DNA of 43,149 bases. Source: JAMOAW01 sp039908535. GTDB taxonomy: Bacteria > Pseudomonadota > Magnetococcia > Magnetococcales > JADFZT01. A program made the position numbers and the translations under genes. This document shows positions 40,027-43,149 of this stretch, one piece after another. Position 1 is the stretch's first letter; each line of letters starts with the position of its first letter. The stretch covers positions 1-43,149 of the forward strand of contig JAMOAW010000033.1 in NCBI GenBank assembly GCA_039908535.1. The letters are read 5' to 3'. The notes beneath the pieces are model-generated. The model was not told where the DNA came from. It saw only the letters and a program-made list of their open reading frames with translations, and did no database searches.

Positions 40027-40095
40027 CCCGAAGTTGATTTTATCAATCGCCCGAAGTTGGTTTTATCAATCGCCCGAAGTTGGTTTTATCAATCG
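40027..40095 (+). repeat. Three 23-bp tandem repeats upstream of the anti-sigma gene
   Basis: CCCGAAGTTGGTTTTATCAA then TCG occurs three times head to tail (40027, 40050, 40073), with one base difference in the first copy. It lies 37 bases before the anti-sigma start codon, so it is in the leader of that gene. Confidence 0.9.
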
Positions 40096-40132
40096 GATTG
40101 AATAAAATAGGGGAAGGGGATAGGAAGAAAAT

Positions 40133-40504
40133 ATGGGATGTAATCCCGAATTGGTTTCGGCTTTTTTGGATGGTGAGTTAGACAAAGTGATTTTAAAAAA
40201 AGTGACGCAACACCTTGTGGATTGCCCAGCCTGTCGACAGGTGATGGGCCATTTGGCGTTAATTAAGGATGTCATTGGTAACCGTTATACCATTCGCGAT
40301 GCAGAGGCTTTTACCCAATCGGTGATGGCGGTGATTCAAAATGAAAAGGTTGTTCCTCTGCGTGAAAGATTTTACCAGAGGTTGTTGCGCAACGGGGTGC
40401 CGATGGTGGTGGCGGCTTTATTGGCCAGTAGCATGGCTCATATCGATTCTTTTTTGGATACAGATCAGGAGCAACGATTGGAAGGTGAGGGAGAGTCTCT
40501 ATGA
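40133..40504 (+). CDS. Membrane-anchored zinc-finger anti-sigma factor
   Basis: A 123-residue protein. The N-terminal anti-sigma domain has CNPELVSAFLDGELDKVILK and HLVDCPACRQ, giving the H-x3-C-x2-C zinc motif (about H27, C31, C34) of ZAS-type anti-sigma factors. A hydrophobic segment (about 88-104, GVPMVVAALLASSMA) may anchor it in the inner membrane, leaving only about 18 residues outside. By position it restrains the upstream ECF sigma factor, like RseA or MucA. GGAAG lies before ATG 40133. Its stop overlaps the rseC start (ATGATG). The very short external part differs from classical RseA. Confidence 0.88.
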   Translation: MGCNPELVSAFLDGELDKVILKKVTQHLVDCPACRQVMGHLALIKDVIGNRYTIRDAEAFTQSVMAVIQNEKVVPLRERFYQRLLRNGVPMVVAALLASSMAHIDSFLDTDQEQRLEGEGESL

Positions 40505-40989
40505 TGCTAGAAGAGGGTTGGGTGGTGGCCTTGGATGGAGGGGATGCCTGGGTGACGGGCAGCCGTAAAAGCAGTTGTGGTGGTTGCCATTCCAAGGGAA
40601 GCTGTGCCGCTTTGTCTGGGAGTTTGGGGCAACGGGAGATTCGGATGCGGGTGAAAAATTCCATTGGCGCTTTGGTGGGGGAACGGGTGGCGTTGGAATT
40701 TTCAGAATCGGCATTTTTGAAGGCCTCTTTTTTGGTATATGTTGTTCCGATCGTGGCTTTGCTTTTGGTAGGTGGTGTCAGCCGAGCGTTTTTTTACTCT
40801 TTGGGCTTCTCGGTTGATTTTGCGGAATTGGCGGCGGCTGTTTCAGGTCTTGCTGCTTTGGGAATGAGTTTTTATCTCATTGGACGGTTTAATCGTCGTT
40901 TAGAAAAGGTCGATTCCCTTCGACCCGTGATGGTTAGGGTGTTGGATCAACCCTTGTTATGTGTAGAAAATTCAAAAGATGGGTGTTAA
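40501..40989 (+). CDS. rseC: RseC/MucC-family sigma-E positive regulator
   Basis: A 162-residue inner-membrane protein: an N-terminal cytosolic domain with the Cys cluster SSCGGCHSKGSC, then two membrane helices (about 75-98, ASFLVYVVPIVALLLVGGV, and about 110-130, LAAAVSGLAALGMSFYLIGR) and a short cytosolic tail. This is the RseC/MucC plan; the family also occurs with electron-transport complexes. In this operon it probably modulates sigma-E activity, and the Cys cluster suggests Fe-S or redox sensing. It overlaps the anti-sigma gene by four bases and the protease gene by 11 bases. Confidence 0.92.
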   Translation: MMLEEGWVVALDGGDAWVTGSRKSSCGGCHSKGSCAALSGSLGQREIRMRVKNSIGALVGERVALEFSESAFLKASFLVYVVPIVALLLVGGVSRAFFYSLGFSVDFAELAAAVSGLAALGMSFYLIGRFNRRLEKVDSLRPVMVRVLDQPLLCVENSKDGC

Positions 40990-42418
40990 AGCTATGTATA
41001 GATCGTTTAAATGGTTGTTTTTGTTTGTTTCTATATCTATATTACCCTTCTCTTTGGCCATGGCCAGAAGTGGATTTGGATTGCCTGATTTGACCGATCT
41101 TGTCAAAGATCTCAAACCAGTGGTGGTTAATATCAGCACTACCCAAAAAGAGGTTGTGAAAGGGGTTGGTCCCAAAATGAATCCATTTGGTGGTGATTCC
41201 CAATTGGATGAATTTTTTCGGCGTTTTTTTGAGCAACTTCCCGAACAACAGCTTAAATCTCGGAGTTTAGGTTCTGGGGTGATTATTGATGACGATGGGT
41301 ATATCCTCACCAATAATCATGTGGTGGAGGATGCCAGCGAAATTTTGGTACGTCTTTCAGATGAACGCGAATTTTCCGCCAAATTGGTCGGTAGAGATGT
41401 CAAGACCGATTTGGCCCTGATTCGGATTGATGCCCATGCAAAATTGCCGAAGGCTAACTTGGGGGATTCGGATAAGGCGGAGGTGGGCTCTTGGGTCGTG
41501 GCCATTGGCAACCCGTTTGGTTTGGAGGCCACGGTGACGGCTGGAATCATTTCGGCGCGTGGGAGGATCATCGGTTCTGGTCCTTATGATAATTTTTTAC
41601 AGACCGATGCTGCGATCAATCCGGGCAACTCTGGGGGACCTCTATTTAACTTAGATGGGGAGGTGATTGGGATTAATACCGCTATTTTCTCTCGCTCTGG
41701 GGGGAGTATGGGGATTGGTTTTGCGATTCCGGTCAATATGGCCAAAACCATTGTTGGTCAGCTTAAAGAACATGGTCATGTTACCCGTGGTTGGTTGGGT
41801 GTTCGCATTCAGTTGGTTACCCCAGAGTTGGCACAGGCGTTAGGGCTTGGTGATCGGCAAGGGGCCTTGGTGGCCAGCGTTGAGGCAAAAAGTCCAGCTG
41901 CACAAGCAGGGGTAATGCCTGGAGATGTCATCATTAATTTTAATCATAAACCTGTTGGGCGGATGAACGAACTTCCTACCTTGGTAGCAGCGACAAGGGT
42001 GGGTGAGCGGGTGCCCATGGTCATTATTCGTAATGGAAAACAGTTAGAAGTGACGGTGGTTATTGCTCAGTTGGAAGAAAAAAATCGCTCTTCAATTTCA
42101 GATGATGAAAAACAGGGGGGTGAGGATGGTGTCCGTTTGTTGGGTTTGGATGTGCGTGGTTTAACGCCGGCATGGCGTGAGCGATTGAATTTGGATGATG
42201 CGATAAATGGGGTGGTGGTCGCCGATGTGGATGAAACCGGTGCGGGGCGTGAGGCGGGTATTCGGACGGGAGATGTGATCAGCGAAATAAATCGGAAATC
42301 CATTCAATCTCTCGCTGATTTTGATAAAGCGACGCAGGGGTTGAATAAGGGGCAGACGTTATTAATGTTGATCATTCGTGAAGGGGATCCCCTCTTTTTG
42401 GCCTTGCAGATAAAATAA
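40979..42418 (+). CDS. degP: Periplasmic serine protease DegP/MucD
   Basis: A 479-residue HtrA-type protease. The signal peptide is about residues 1-29 (WLFLFVSISILPFSLAMA). The trypsin-like domain has the triad His in ILTNNHVVEDA (about H114), Asp in KTDLALIRID (about D144) and Ser in NPGNSGGPLF (about S218). Two PDZ domains follow (GWLGVRIQLVTPELAQALGL; VRLLGLDVRGLTPAWRERLN). It degrades or refolds misfolded envelope proteins and is a usual sigma-E target. It is the last gene of the stress operon and overlaps rseC. ATG 40979 and ATG 40994 are both possible starts; the later one gives a more standard signal peptide. A good terminator follows. Confidence 0.95.
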   Translation: MGVKAMYRSFKWLFLFVSISILPFSLAMARSGFGLPDLTDLVKDLKPVVVNISTTQKEVVKGVGPKMNPFGGDSQLDEFFRRFFEQLPEQQLKSRSLGSGVIIDDDGYILTNNHVVEDASEILVRLSDEREFSAKLVGRDVKTDLALIRIDAHAKLPKANLGDSDKAEVGSWVVAIGNPFGLEATVTAGIISARGRIIGSGPYDNFLQTDAAINPGNSGGPLFNLDGEVIGINTAIFSRSGGSMGIGFAIPVNMAKTIVGQLKEHGHVTRGWLGVRIQLVTPELAQALGLGDRQGALVASVEAKSPAAQAGVMPGDVIINFNHKPVGRMNELPTLVAATRVGERVPMVIIRNGKQLEVTVVIAQLEEKNRSSISDDEKQGGEDGVRLLGLDVRGLTPAWRERLNLDDAINGVVVADVDETGAGREAGIRTGDVISEINRKSIQSLADFDKATQGLNKGQTLLMLIIREGDPLFLALQIK

Positions 42419-42424
42419 AGTGGG

Positions 42425-42465
42425 ATCAAGCAGGGTGGCGACTCCTTCCTGCTTGATAATTTTTT
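42425..42465 (+). terminator. Rho-independent terminator after degP
   Basis: ATCAAGCAGG and CCTGCTTGAT form a perfect 10-bp stem followed by AATTTTTT, seven bases after the degP stop codon. Confidence 0.85.
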
Positions 42466-42581
42466 AGGAATAGAGTAAAAGATTTAAGCAGTGTATCGTT
42501 TGGTATGGATGGTTTGGGTTGTTTGGAATAAATCTTTAGGAAGGTTTTACCTTAACCTGTTGACAGGAGGAGAAAAAGTTC

Positions 42582-42785
42582 GTGAGGATAGACGTTTACG
42601 ATAATAATGTGGATCAAGCAATTCGGGTCCTGAAGAAAAAAATGATCCGCGAAGGTATGTTTCGGGAGATGAAGAAAAGAAAATTTTTTGAAAAACCCTC
42701 CGAAAGAAAACGGCGCAAAAAGGCTGAAGCCATTCGGCGTCTGCGGAAAAAATTACGTCGTTCCACGACTGTTGGTATGGGATAG
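42582..42785 (+). CDS. rpsU: 30S ribosomal protein S21
   Basis: A 67-residue, very basic protein with the S21 signature: MRIDVYDNNVDQAIRVLKKK, a GMFREMKKRKFFEKPSERK stretch and an RRLRKKLRR C-terminus. S21 is a small-subunit protein involved in initiation. Start GTG 42582 is preceded by a strong AGGAGG. In many proteobacteria rpsU precedes dnaG and rpoD; here the window ends before any following gene. Confidence 0.97.
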   Translation: MRIDVYDNNVDQAIRVLKKKMIREGMFREMKKRKFFEKPSERKRRKKAEAIRRLRKKLRRSTTVGMG

Positions 42786-43037
42786 CCACTGCCGATTCCT
42801 CTGTCCCCAACGTATTGCAAACGAAGTATGGTTTGATTTTTTTGTTGGGGATCTTTGGAATACATGGGCTTTATGAAGATAACCGAAATGGATGTTCAGG
42901 TTTTGAGAGGTGGTTTGGCTTTTTTTTAGATCGTTGCCAAAAAAAGGTTATGTTTGCAAATAGATGTTCCGCCTGTTTCATGACGGGCGGATAAAATTAA
43001 CTTACGAACTTTAGATTGACGAGTTGATTTTATTATA

Positions 43038-43149
<112 letters not shown>

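Noticed and set aside
39846..40037. Small open frame downstream of the sigma factor
   Set aside because: It is a read-through of type A copy 11, and the same peptide pattern appears at other copies.
40027..40095. CRISPR array
   Set aside because: Only three directly adjacent 23-bp units with no spacers and no cas genes.

Overview
The window looks like a chromosomal contig end from a motile Gram-negative bacterium of moderate GC. Flagellar, chemosensory and c-di-GMP signalling genes dominate. The flagellar order (fliK-flgD-flgE-fliL-fliM-fliN-fliO-fliP), the sigma-E type operon and the very frequent multi-hairpin intergenic repeats together recall proteobacteria of the Magnetococcales type. 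That placement rests on memory and general gene content, not on a marker gene, and is only a moderate-confidence inference.

Layout. 1-5.2 kb: a YpsA-like SLOG protein, a YciI-like protein, NAD-dependent DNA ligase (ligA), then a calpain-like cysteine protease lying alone between two inverted copies of a repeat element. 5.2-12.5 kb (minus strand): a CHASE-type sensor histidine kinase overlapping an REC-HD-GYP response regulator, then a large CHASE4-HAMP-PAS-GGDEF-EAL protein. 12.5-13.2 kb: a gene-free tract of repeat elements. 13.2-20.7 kb (minus strand): hook and export/motor-switch genes fliK to fliP; fliK carries six 66-bp tandem repeats. 20.9-22.5 kb (minus): an FMN-dependent nitronate monooxygenase/FabK-like enzyme and an unknown protein. 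22.7-34.8 kb (plus): a chemosensory cluster with hybrid cheA (broken by a frameshift), a shortened cheW, a soluble receptor-like protein, a STAS protein, an REC-PP2C-HATPase partner-switch protein, cheB, cheR, cheY, a CheX-like protein, a second cheY, and a CheX-like domain fused to CBS domains. 35-37.1 kb: an unknown lysine-rich protein and a glycosyltransferase. 37.3-39 kb: nadB. 39.2-42.4 kb: an ECF sigma factor / zinc anti-sigma / RseC / DegP envelope-stress operon. 42.6 kb: rpsU. The window ends in a poly-G run of about 80 bases, probably an artefact.

Working together. The chemosensory cluster pairs a CheA pathway (CheW, receptor, CheB, CheR, two CheY, two CheX-like proteins) with an embedded partner-switching module: a STAS anti-anti-sigma-like protein plus a response-regulated phosphatase/kinase, comparable in architecture to Pseudomonas HsbR/HsbA and Shewanella CrsR/CrsA. 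With the neighbouring c-di-GMP enzymes and flagellar genes, this suggests a motility/lifestyle control region.

Most unusual are two families of multi-hairpin repeats. Type A is about 150 bp with at least nine full or near-full copies plus fragments; type B has three copies. They sit tightly against genes and several times supply the last codons and stop codon of a gene (ECF sigma factor, EAL protein, glycosyltransferase, nadB). Inverted type A pairs bracket the calpain gene and also the cheX-cheY-cheX/CBS block. Long G or C runs inside cheA, cheR and cheX-CBS and at the ribosome binding site of the sigma factor are candidate phase-variable tracts.
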